A stretch of DNA of 64,000 bases from Clitopilus passeckerianus (taxonomy: Eukaryota > Basidiomycota > Agaricomycetes > Agaricales > Entolomataceae): NCBI GenBank assembly GCA_944990035.1, contig CALYLX010000136.1, positions 992,001-1,056,000 on the forward strand, given 5' to 3'. The position numbers and the translations under genes are program-made. Below are positions 23,203-33,503 of the stretch, piece by piece. Position 1 is the stretch's first letter; the number at the start of each line of letters is the position of its first letter. The notes under the pieces were generated by a model. The model saw only the letters and a list, made by a program, of their open reading frames with translations. It had not been told where the DNA came from and ran no database searches.

Positions 23203-25110
23203 CTAATAACTCCTCATCTCCCTCTTCGCCCTCCCCACCCTCTCCCAGCTCTCCCAAACCGGATTTCGCCTCGCCAGCACCGCCAAGTGATTCCCGATAT
23301 ACGGCGGCGGCAACAATGGATGAATGCCCTCAATCTCGTTCCGCACTTGCGTATTCAAGGGCGGGAAGAAGCTTATCTGCTGTGGACTCGGGGGCCGCGT
23401 GACGGAGGGGAGGTGGGAGAGGGAGGAGAGGGCTGTTGGGTATAAAGTGGAGGAGGAGGGGTTGGAGACGAGGGAGGAGAGGGCTGCGGCGGAGGAGGAG
23501 TGCGAGAGGGAGGAGGTTGTGCGTTTACGGTCGTGCCCTGCGCCTCCGCCGCCGGAGCCACCGGGGAGGGACCAGGTGGAGGATTGGATAGGGAGCGTCA
23601 TGCTCGAGTGGACAGAGGAGACACTCGTTCTCCTCCCGCCTCCTCTTCCTCCTTTCCCGTGCTCTGGAGATCCAGGGGATGTCAAAACGGTCTGAACGCT
23701 CCCAGTTGGGCTGGAGCTCAGGTAATGCGTGTGATGACTTCTCTCATCTGTAGGAGACCCAGAGAGCATACCATTCGAGTCCTGGATGACAGTTAGAGGC
23801 TGGAGCTGGGAGGGCAGAGGTGCGTGTTTAGGTGTGAGGGGAGCTATTCCCCCACCGCCGCCCGCGCCGGAAGATAAGCCAGCGGGTGTAGACCTCCCAC
23901 TGCCAGGGCCACCAAGACCGAAAGACTGACCACGGATGAGAGGGTGCGGACGGAGAGGCTGTTGATGCCCATGTCCATGGTGAGAAACGTCCCCTGAAGA
24001 ATGACGGGAGCTGTATCCTGACCCAGGGCGGGTTTGGGAAGAGTGCTTGCGGGAAGTTGGCTCGCGGGGTCGGGGGCTGTTGGGTGTTGAGGTTTGTTGC
24101 AGTTGGACTTGGGGTGCAGGCGTTCGATTGTTTGAAGAAGGGGGTGTGGGAGAGGTGGTTTGGATGGTTAGTTTTGGACCTCCGTCACCGTTACCATTCG
24201 AACGAGGCTGAGGTGCTGGCTGCTGAGATCCGTTTGCAGCTTTAGTCATAGCAGCGGCAGGAACAGGAGGGGGAGGCATCTGAGTATGAGGTCTAGCAGG
24301 TTGCTGCTGTTCTCTAGCATTAGCAGCAGAACTGGCCCTAGAAATCTCCTCCTGTCTAGCCGTATCCACCCTCGTCAGATTCGCAGCTCTAGGGGGAGGC
24401 TGGGAGAGGTGATTCCTAGCCAGGGGCGTTTCCGCCGTAGCACCTTTCGCATCTACGACCTCTGCTCGTGTTGATCTAGTTGTAGGAGGCGCCTGTCCTA
24501 AATCGCCACTGGTCAACAACCTCCTCAGGGCCTCCTCCCTCCTCCTTTCAGTCTCTCGCTCCTTATCTCTCTGACCGTCTGCACCAATATCACTCCCGTC
24601 GTTACTGTTGGGCGTCTGGGCACCAGACTCGGACGAAACCCACTCATCGTCGTCGCCCTCGTTCTCGTCATAGATCTGGGTGTCGTCGACGCCGGAGGAA
24701 GAGGAAGAGGCAGATTCTTCTTCGTCCGAGTCGGACGAGGGTGAGGATTGGGAGAGGGTGAAGCCGGGTTTAGATTTCCCGGTTGTGCCTGTGGCTGGGG
24801 CGGTGGTGGTGGTGGAGGGGTGTTGTCGGGACGAAGTTGAGCGCTGCGGGTGTTTGGAGGTATAAGCAGCGACGGGTTCGCGCGAGGAGATGCGTTGAGC
24901 GGAGGAGATACGGGATGGGGGTTTGGTGGGTTGTTGTTGGGTTGTTGTCTGTTATGCTAGTGTTAGAGTGGTATAATGCTAGGAGAAAGAACTTGTTCGC
25001 ACGGAAGCAGGGGCTTTGGATTGGGTGAATTGGAGATTGGCGCCTAGTCTTGTGGCTGAAGATGATCTTGAGTGGGGCCGGAGACCTGAAGCACCACGTC
25101 TTGGAGGCAT
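23203..25110 (-). CDS. Low-complexity protein, possible DUF3295-like regulator
   Basis: About 620 residues, largely disordered. It starts MPPRRGASGLRPHSRSSSAT at 25110. One 54-nt intron follows, then a Gln/Thr/Ser-rich part, an acidic block SSDSDEEESASSSSSGVDD and the motif DDDEWVSSESGAQTP. Long Pro/Ser/Gly tracts come next. The C-terminus is more ordered: SFFPPLNTQVRNEIEGIHPL and NHLAVLARRNPVWESWERVG. The DEWVSSESG acidic motif and the HPLLPPPYxxNHL tail resemble fungal proteins linked with DUF3295/nitrogen-regulator-type annotations. This is pattern memory and weak. It is divergent to UTP6, whose start is only 134 bp away. Confidence 0.7.
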
Positions 25111-25244
25111 TGTTGAGGGAGGGAGGAAGAAGGGGGTCGGTGGTGGAATGCAGGGATGTTGATGATGCGTCGAACCAATCAACACAGGTCTTGACGAATT
25201 CGGCCCGATCGAGGTGAAATCACAAATTTTGGTCTGCTACAACC

Positions 25245-26485
25245 ATGGAGAGAGTCGAGTTTCAGCAGGAGCAGATGCTCGCTGAGCTCAAGGATTTGGT
25301 GGAGAGGAGTTTGTTTACGCAGGTGAGGGGAGGTTAAACTGGGCAGAGGCAAATCTGAATATTGGGACAGGCAGAAACGAAAATGATTTTGAAAAAGAGG
25401 ACTGCGTTTGAGACTGCGCTGGTTAGGAGGGTAGCTAAAAAGGCTGATTTTCTACGGTATGCTGCGTTCGAGCATGGGCTGGAAGAGTTGAGGAGAAAGA
25501 GAGTCGAGAGGATGCGTATGTGGTTCACGCAATTCTATTCGATCTTTACTAACGCGCAACAGAGACGGAAAGAGGACCAACGTCGATATCAGACTATGCA
25601 CTCGTGCGGAGGCAGTTTAATATTTTCGAGAGAGCGTTGAAAAAGTTTAAAAGTGATGTTGGATTATGGATACAATATATCGAGTTGGCAAAGAAGGAAA
25701 AAGCAAAAGCATTGGTCGGGAGGATAACGGCGAGGTATGTGTGGACTGCTCATTATTTGAATATACTAACATTCGCCCAGGGCCCTTCAAATGCACCCAA
25801 ATGAACCATCGTTGTATATTCTGGCAGCTGCACATGAATTATCACACAATTCGCCGAGTTCAGCAAGAAGCCTACTGCAACGAGGACTACGGATAAACAA
25901 GGATAGCGTCGATCTATGGAAGGAGTATGTGAAAATGGAACTTGGGTGGGTGGAGAGTCTGCGGCGACGATGGGGCGTCTTGGGGATTGCCGAAGAAAAG
26001 GAAGACGAAGAAGAAACGCAATCAAGAAAGAAATCATGCAAGGCGCTATAGTCAAGTCTGTGATATCAAATTCGATAAAAGGTGCGTCAGGCGGGCGAAA
26101 AGGATCTACGGAGTCAACTGATACTTGGCGTCTAGAGTTGCCATGTATAGAGCTGGTTGGTTCACTAGAGCAAGTGATACTCCACTACCCGACAACGAGA
26201 GAACTCAAGGATTCACTGTTGAGCCACTTGCATGCGATGGTTCGGAGTGAGTTGCCGCAGTTCAAACAGGGCAAGGGACAGGCAGTACGGCTACTCGCTA
26301 ATAGTCATTTGCCGGGAGCAGACACAGTGCAGGGCATTCAGCATGCGAATGAAGAGTTTTTAAAGCATGCTGATGATTTGGAGGTTTTACAAGCGTATGC
26401 GGAGTTTGTGGAAGAATGGAGTGGATCGATGATTGACGAGAACTTGGTTCGTGTCTCTTCCACATTGTTGAGCAAAAAAAACTAA
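25245..26485 (+). CDS. UTP6: U3 snoRNA-associated protein Utp6
   Basis: HAT-repeat component of the SSU processome (UtpB) needed for 18S rRNA maturation in the nucleolus. It starts MERVEFQQEQMLAELKDLVE. The next exon gives ILKKRTAFETALVRRVAKKA and FLRYAAFEHGLEELRRKRVE, the conserved Utp6 opening. HAT-type repeats follow (FNIFERALKKFKSDVGLWIQ, HPNEPSLYILAAAHELSHNS). After VKMELGWVESLRRRWGVLG the frame slips by -1 near 26010-26022, and the reading resumes as KKEIMQGAIVKSVISNSIKG. One base seems missing. A 50-nt intron could substitute but has a poor donor. It ends LSKKN at 26485. Confidence 0.92.
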
Positions 26486-27200
26486 GCCGCAAATAGAAAT
26501 CATATCTGAAGCTGAGCCATAAGCACGCGGTGTCAGGGAAGATTCACGACCATGCATCGGTCTGACATCGGATCAGATGCGTAGCATGTGCTCAACACAG
26601 CCAATGACTGGGTATTACTGGGCTTTAACGATGACTAGAGCCTATTTGACGATGAGCAGAGGGTGTTCTGAGGTCTATAGTATTCTATATTATTGTCGAA
26701 ACATATCCATGAATTGTATAAAGAGTTATTCGGTAGATCGCATGTTGTTACTAAAAGTGTATCGCGTGGAACAGAGGACCACATGGCGCACTATCAATGA
26801 CAGTTCAACTCCCTTTTGATCTCCCCTTTCTTCCTTTCTTTCCTTCTCCCTCTCACCATTGCGAAAGAGTAAAAGACGTCCTACCAGCTGTGTACGTTGT
26901 CAAACTAGTTCTCGTCGTTGCCGTACTTACTGAGCTCACAGTCATCAGCAACGCCCTACACCCTCCGCTAGGCAGCTCACTATTCGCTCCGGCGTCGACG
27001 GGACGTTCCCTCTCTCTTTACTCTTAGCCACCCCTCCTCCTCTCTCCCCTTCTTCTTCTTCTTCTTCTTCTTCTCTCTAATCTTTATTCTCTAATTGTTG
27101 CGAGCCTTGTCTTTCCCCGGCGTTGCATGTATATCAGTCTCACTATCTTGACCAGCTCAGTCTCATAGCAGCCTGACCTGAAGAGTGTCGTCGAAGGATC
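26486..27200. other. 715-bp 5' region of the Ksp1-like kinase
   Basis: The second half is strongly pyrimidine-rich (26815-27080), including a (CTT)8-type microsatellite at 27049-27073. Pyrimidine-rich leaders are typical of fungal promoters around the transcription start. Short open frames here lack domain character. The first 200 bp are the UTP6 3' flank. Confidence 0.5.
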
Positions 27201-30200
27201 ATGTTGCAATACCCCGTTCAGTTGCCACCCCTCGCCCTCTCTTCCTCTCCAACGTCAAAGAACAACCAACGTCTCTCCCCAACAACTTCAGATTATGCTC
27301 GACCTAATGACTTTCCACCACCACCAACAACTCGGCCATTAACAGCATCAAGCACCAAGCAGCGCTTTACCATTCACCAGCGTAAAGACAGCTTTTCCAA
27401 CCCTCGTTCCGCTTTTACTGCTCTTCCCGGCCCGTTTCTTCCCCCCTCTCCCACCGCGACTGCGGCGCTTGCTGTTCCTCCCCCTCATCAACGTCGCCCT
27501 TCTTACACCTTATCGTCACGCCCCTCATCACGCCCTTCCTCTCGCCCCACCTCCTCTGCCTTCACCCCCACCAACTTCACCACTCCCGCTACCTCCACCT
27601 CCGATATCTGGTCAGCTGCCCCCGCCAAGTTCCCTAGCAACACCACCACCCACAATAAGAAGTCTTCCTTTTCTTCTTCCATCGCCTCCTCCAACCTCGT
27701 CGATGTTCTTCTCCCCGACGACTTTGTAGGCGAAGGCGGCTCGTTGCAAGGTGAACCCATCAAGTTGGTCCCTATCATTGGTGGTGCCACGACCAAGTCC
27801 CCCGATTACCAGGAACCGGCTCAGGAGTTCCAGGTGAAGAGGACGCTTGGGCATGGTTCGTATGCCGTGGTGTACCTCGTTCAGGAGGTGCTGTATCGCC
27901 CCAACAAGCAGCCGTCGGAGGATGGACATGGCGGCTTGTCAACGATTGGGTTGATGGATATGGACGGTGCTGGGAATCAAGTTGAGATGGGTGTTGTCTA
28001 CGGAAGAGAGTATGCGATCAAGTGTTTGAGCAAGGCCAATTTGGATGAAGAAGAATTGGATGCGCAGATGTCAGAGGTTTGTGGATTTCATTACACTGTT
28101 CTGCTCAGAATGCTAATAGCTTTCACAGGTCACGATTCATCAGAGCCTTCGTCTGCATCCTAATATCGTAGCTCTTCACCGAACACTAGAGACGCCCTCA
28201 TTTTTGCTACTATTACTAGAGTACGTCCCCGGCGAAGACTTGTTCTACTTCCTCGAACAGTCTCGCGATCAGACGGGGACGGACTCTCCTCTTATCATGT
28301 CTGCTACTCTTCCTTCTACCCCTTCTTCTGCTGCCACTACTACCTCTGCTGCGGATGGTGCGCTCGCTCGCACACCGCCCACACCTTCGCTACTTGGCAA
28401 CACCAACCAGCTGCTCTCAAGAACCCGCCTCCGGCTCATCGCGAGCATGTTCTCCCAGATGTGCGACGCCGTCAGCGCATGCCATGGTCAGGGTGTCTTT
28501 CACAGGGACATCAAGCCGGAGAATTTCATCGTCACGGATGGGTGGGTTGATGTGGTGGGCGGTAATGGAAGGCAGGAGCGGAAAGTGATTGTGAAGCTGT
28601 CAGATTTTGGGCTTTCAACGACGGATGTGGAGAGCTCGGATATGGATTGTGGAAGTGCGCCGTATATGAGTTATGGTGAGTTTTTTCGAGCAATTTTGAG
28701 GGATCGTGACTGAGAGGCTTTTCCGATAGAATGCAGGAATAACGTCGCACCGACGTATAGACCGCGTGCCGCGGATGTTTGGTCGTTGGGCATTGTGCTC
28801 ATCAACATGTATGTTTTCCTTATCGGTGCATGGATCGCCGTCTGATAAGGGTTTTTAGGCTCTACCATGTCAACCCCTGGACCGATACCGCTGAAGGCGC
28901 ATGTACCTCGTTTGAGCTCTACCGCAAAGACCCCCTCACGTTCTTCCTCAACCGTTTCCCCGGTATGACTCGCACCGTCGCAGATTACCTCACCTCCAAC
29001 GTCTTCTGCATCCTCGACTCGGAACATCACAACGACGATTCTGCGCGCGCAACGGCGACAGAGTTCGGCCAGTGGTCGAGGAATCTGCCTGCTCTCCTTA
29101 GTGGAGTTGGTGGACATCTTATGCAGAGGACTGTGAGCAGCAGTTCATCCAAGGGCCATGCGATCGCGGCTGCACCTATGAGCCATCGACCGTGCTCTAG
29201 GCACCCAAGCGGAAGCACGACGGCTGGACGAACACCGGCGATGCCCACGCGATCGCTGTCCAGAGCACCGAGTTTGACGCCTGCGTATGAAGGAAGGGAA
29301 CATAGCGGTGCTGATCTCTCAACTGTGTTTGATCATGAGATCGAGGAGCCTGAAGAGCCTGCTGTCAGCCATCAGTTCCTTCTCGAGGAACCTGAAGAGG
29401 AGCAGGAAGACGCCGAGTCGAGGTCAGCGTCGACGACGAAGAGGAGAAAGCGTGGTGCTAGAAAAGGCAAAGGCTCGACTGCCGCTGACGGGATCTCGAT
29501 TACGGACGAGACGTTGGCTGTTCTGGCTGATGCGAGCCAGAGCCTAGCGAGGGAGATTAGCAAAGCGTCGAGAAGTTCGTCTGTCAACAGGTCAGTTATG
29601 TCTTCGTCAAGGTCGACCAAGTCGGCGGCGGCGGTTTCTATACTCTCGACTACGACGACTTCCTCGAAGGGTTCAAGAGCGACGAAGCCGTCGTCGTCGA
29701 CGACGTTCGAACCCATCTCGTTATACGCCATGCCAAGTGCTTTACTTACGCCTGGCACCCGTAGCAGTAGTCGCGCTCAAGCTCCACCCGTTCCCCCTAC
29801 TCCTGTTTCGGCACCACCCTTCACCAAGGTTTCCTCCCCTGCTACTCCCCCCGCTAGAGCCCCCGTCACGAAGAAACCGTCCAAGTGGAAACTCACCTTT
29901 GGAAAGAACAGCAATCCTTCGGCCACAGGACGTGTATCGCCTGTGGAAGAAGTTGTACCACCACCATTACCAACACAACACCCCAATATGACCACCACCG
30001 CCAGCAATGTATCGAGCTTGATCATGGGTCTCAATGCACCTGCACCTCCCGTCTCTCACAACGACAACGACGACGCCATGTCGACTTGGAGTAGAGGTCG
30101 CAAGAATCGTCTTGGCCTCGGAGGCACTGCCAATGGCAGCAAGGGTTCTCTCGTCAGTCAGACCCCTGAGCACAGCAGCGAACGCGATCAACGATGGGGA

Positions 30201-30908
30201 TACGTCGAACGACGCAGCGAACGTGCCGTTTCACCCAACAGCACACGCAGCGGCCGACCCGTCGCCTCCAGTGCCAGCTCTGTCATTTCGTCCAACTGGC
30301 GCAGCTCGATGAGCACGACTTCATCTGCCGGAACGTCAACGTCGGCATTCACGCGCTACAGCAACTCAAGTATGCGCAGTGTGTCGACGACGGCGACGAG
30401 CGTGTCGTCGAACAGCTGGAGGACGAACCCCAATTCGGTGTCCTCCAAGGCCACGAATGGCTCTGGGTATGCTGCTGGCGCCATCCCCCGGAATATCAAG
30501 AGTGAGTTTCAGTGGTTCACGCAGCCTCGGTACCTATGAACTCATGGCCCCTCCCCCCCTTCTCATCCAGTCATGAACGGCATTCCTTGGGAACTCGACC
30601 AGATGCCGAGAGGTCAATACCCCACCACACCCGCTGGAGATATTTTCGGGTCTCCGCCTGCTAGGAAACAGAGGACGAGGAAGATGAAGGATGGCAAGTT
30701 GGATACGATCAATGAGCGGCCGGGAACTTCTGCTGCCAACAAGGGCGCAAATCTTGTCGGTGCCGCCAACGAGTCTGTCAGACGTGACGCGTCGACAAGT
30801 ACAACGGATTTGGATGGATTGTCAAAGGATGAGGTCGATGGCGCCAAGAAGGTTCAGAAGGGGCAGATCAATGCATTGGCAAAGATGCTGTCTGCCTTGC
30901 GCCGATAA
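27201..30908 (+). CDS. Ser/Thr kinase of the Ran1/Ksp1 type
   Basis: Large nutrient- or differentiation-linked protein kinase. A disordered Ser/Pro-rich N-terminus of about 210 residues precedes the kinase domain. The Gly loop is LGHGSYAVVYLV, and the catalytic lysine lies in REYAIKCLSK. FHRDIKPENF (catalytic Asp) and VKLSDFGLST (metal Asp) follow, then CGSAPYMSYECRNNV and RAADVWSLGIVLINMLYHVN. The fold is interrupted between helices D and E by a Ser/Thr/Ala-rich insert near 28290-28400. After the domain comes a Ser/Thr-rich tail of about 600 residues with acidic and basic patches, ending ALAKMLSALRR. Four short introns are seen. The family order matches fission-yeast Ran1/Pat1 and budding-yeast Ksp1/Sks1. 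Which orthologue it is cannot be told here. Confidence 0.9.
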
Positions 30909-31450
30909 TTCCTTCATCTTTTCTTGGTGGTCGTCTGGCGGACTCGCTCTGGTTTTCATTTCTTGTCGTCGTCGCTGATTCGGTCTTTAATGCATTAGTG
31001 GTATGGTATATTGTAGCCCCTCCCATCTTGTACTCAATTGGTGTGCGCGCCGTCTGGATGATCACATATATCACCATCGTCGATGTTTGTTGATCAAACC
31101 TCGGTACCATCATCCTCATCCTTCATACGTCTGCTCGCTGTGCTCACTTGGAATGGACCTCTTTCCTCCAACATTGTATACTCACATTCTTCGTCGTGCG
31201 GTTCCCATGCTTCTCATACACAAATCACAATTATACGCTCGCTTACACAATCTTCACCCAGTCAATCATTGCATTTCAAATATTTCCTTTACCATTTCTT
31301 TATCCCTTTCATGAATTACCTTCAATTCTCCCCCCACCTCTTACATACAAATAAATGGCAGTATTTAATAATCTTCCATTGTCTCTTTGGTTTCTATTGT
31401 CCACGGAATTCCTGTGTTATAGTATTGTATTTCTCTCTGCATCCAAAATT
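30909..31450. other. Intergenic region, convergent 3' flanks
   Basis: This separates the ends of the kinase gene and the cyclin gene. It is T/C-rich in the middle (31180-31350), with open frames lacking any domain. I see no structured element. Confidence 0.4.
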
Positions 31451-32455
31451 TCATGATTCCCCGGTTTTCGGGTCTTCAGAGGAATCCTGTGCCTGTTGTT
31501 CCCTGAGTGCCGCGAAAGCCATGTTTTGTTCGATTGTTGGTCGAATGTCTTGTTGGATGTTGGGATCAGGTTCCATTAACACTGACTGTCGTGAATGCTG
31601 TCGGGAACCCTGTGGCGATGGCTCGTTTGGTGGTTCTGTTGTTTCTATGTCGGGCGATGTAGGTGGTGTTGGAGAAGGTAGGTGTGGTCCGATAATGACG
31701 AATTCCCTGATCTATTTGTGCGCACGAGGTTCACGTAATACTCTTGCAAAAGCTCTCGTGTGCACTAGCGACAAGTCAGCAACTGCACATTTTGAAGGCA
31801 CACGGAGAACTCGAACCGTCAAGCGCCAATCAATAGCTGAGAGAAATTCTCGCTCAAGCATGTTCAGTTCTGTCACGGGGATACCTCCTACTTTGGCATA
31901 CAGGCTGTTGGTGCAGAAAGCGTCGCATAGACCCTTACTGGATACCGCGATAGATGCGATAATGAACCGGTGGCATGTGAGTGAGGAGATGGTGAAGAGG
32001 GGCATGCGGGCGCAAATCTGATCGATGTAATGTAAAGTTATGAGAAGGCAGGTCTTCTAGCAGAGAGAGGGGGGGTGTCAACAACTCGCTCCATGCAATG
32101 ATGATCAAACGAACCTCGACATTCGTAAACTTTACGATGCGGTTAAGATAGTCTAGGATGGTGATCCCGGGCACTGAACGCGAATGGAATCTAGTTAGAC
32201 TCTCCCTGCACAAACAATGTCTTCACGTCATTTTTCAAGAGTCCAGGCAGAAACATACGGTGTAAGGGGTATCTGGTCATTATGTGCCATCAAGCGTTCG
32301 AACATATCGGCTACATTGAAGAAATTCGATAAGATCGTGAACCACATAGTCAAAGAACACGCGAGAGGACCTATGAGCACAGCAAGATGTTCAATAGGAG
32401 CATCCTCGAAGGCAGCCGGTAACTCGACCTTTGCACTGCTGGCCGTGTCTTCCAT
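31451..32455 (-). CDS. Pho80-like cyclin
   Basis: Regulatory cyclin for a Pho85-type CDK, likely in phosphate or nutrient signalling. It starts MEDTASSAKVELPAAFEDAP at 32455. The cyclin box reads RFHSRSVPGITILDYLNRIV, KTCLLITLHYIDQICARMPL, FTISSLTCHRFIIASIAVSS and VGGIPVTELNMLEREFLSAI. The next exon gives CTRELLQEYYVNLVRTNRSG. There the frame slips by -1 at the CCC run 31705-31707, leading into EFVIIGPHLPSPTPP and an 80-residue acidic/Pro-rich tail ending TGES. If the base is not missing, the protein would end about 20 residues later, after HRPT. It is divergent to RPL12, 234 bp away. Confidence 0.9.
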
Positions 32456-32689
32456 GAACCCATTGCACGCTGAGGCCGTGGTGGCTTGCGGAGGGTTTGT
32501 CGGACTTCGGCCCAGGAATGTCTTCGGAATGGTTGGTGTTGGGTTTGAAAGGCGTCGATAAACAAATCAAATCAACCATCAATCGATCTAGACTGTACAG
32601 TTGTTTTGATCGGCGCTTGAACTCTAATTTTCCAGCTCTCACTGTCAGTGTGTTATCGCATCTGGCCACCGACCGCACCGTTGTAGACA

Positions 32690-33347
32690 ATGGCACCCAA
32701 AGTCGTACGTCGCGCTCTTAATGACTAGCTTGGACTGGCTGATGAACCTCCGGATGAACAGGACCCCAACGAAATCAAAATTATCTACCTCCGTGCTACC
32801 GGTGGTGAAGTTGGTGCCTCCTCTGCACTTGCACCCAAAATTGGTCCTCTCGGTCTCGTACGTTTCTCGCAAGAAATGCCAAAGGATCTCAAACTCACGA
32901 TACTCTATAGTCACCGAAGAAGGTCGGTGAAGATATCGCCAAAGCCACCACACAATGGAAGGGTCTAAGGGTGACTGTCCAACTTACCATCCAAAACCGT
33001 CAAGCCGCCGTCTCCGTTGTCCCCTCTGCATCTTCCCTCGTCATCAAGGCCCTCAAGGGTGCGTTCAGGCCAATGTACAGTTATCCCGGATACTGATCCA
33101 TTCTGCAGAGCCTCCTCGTGATCGCAAGAAGGAGAAGAACATCAAGCACTCAGGCAACATCCCCCTTGATGAGATCATCGACATTGCACGAACAATGAAG
33201 TCAAAATCTCTTGCCAAGGAGCTCTCTGGTACCGTGAAGGAGATTTTGGGAACTGCACAGAGCGTTGGCTGCACAGTGGACGGCAAGCCTGCCCACGATG
33301 TCATTGACGGCATAAACTCTGGCGAGGTAGAGATTCCTGACGAGTAG
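32690..33347 (+). CDS. RPL12: 60S ribosomal protein L12 (uL11)
   Basis: Protein of the GTPase-associated centre at the stalk base of the large subunit. Exon 1 encodes only MAPKV. Then come [52 protein letters not shown] and [20 protein letters not shown]. The last exon holds [20 protein letters not shown] and [20 protein letters not shown], ending EIPDE. Length, about 165 residues, fits. Three short introns are crowded into the first 420 bp, as is common for ribosomal protein genes. Confidence 0.97.
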
Positions 33348-33503
33348 ATGTATTATCTGCATATTCATTTCACTTGCTTCACCTTGTCGACGACGTGCCC
33401 TCGCTTTCATACCTTGGAGTACATACCAGATGTACCCACTGCATCCCACACAAAATTCATGATGCATGCAAACAGCAAACAGGACTTATATTTTTGTCCA
33501 TCA

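Noticed and set aside
29372..30191. Long open frames antisense to the kinase tail
   Set aside because: They are shadows of the Ser-rich, GC-biased coding strand.
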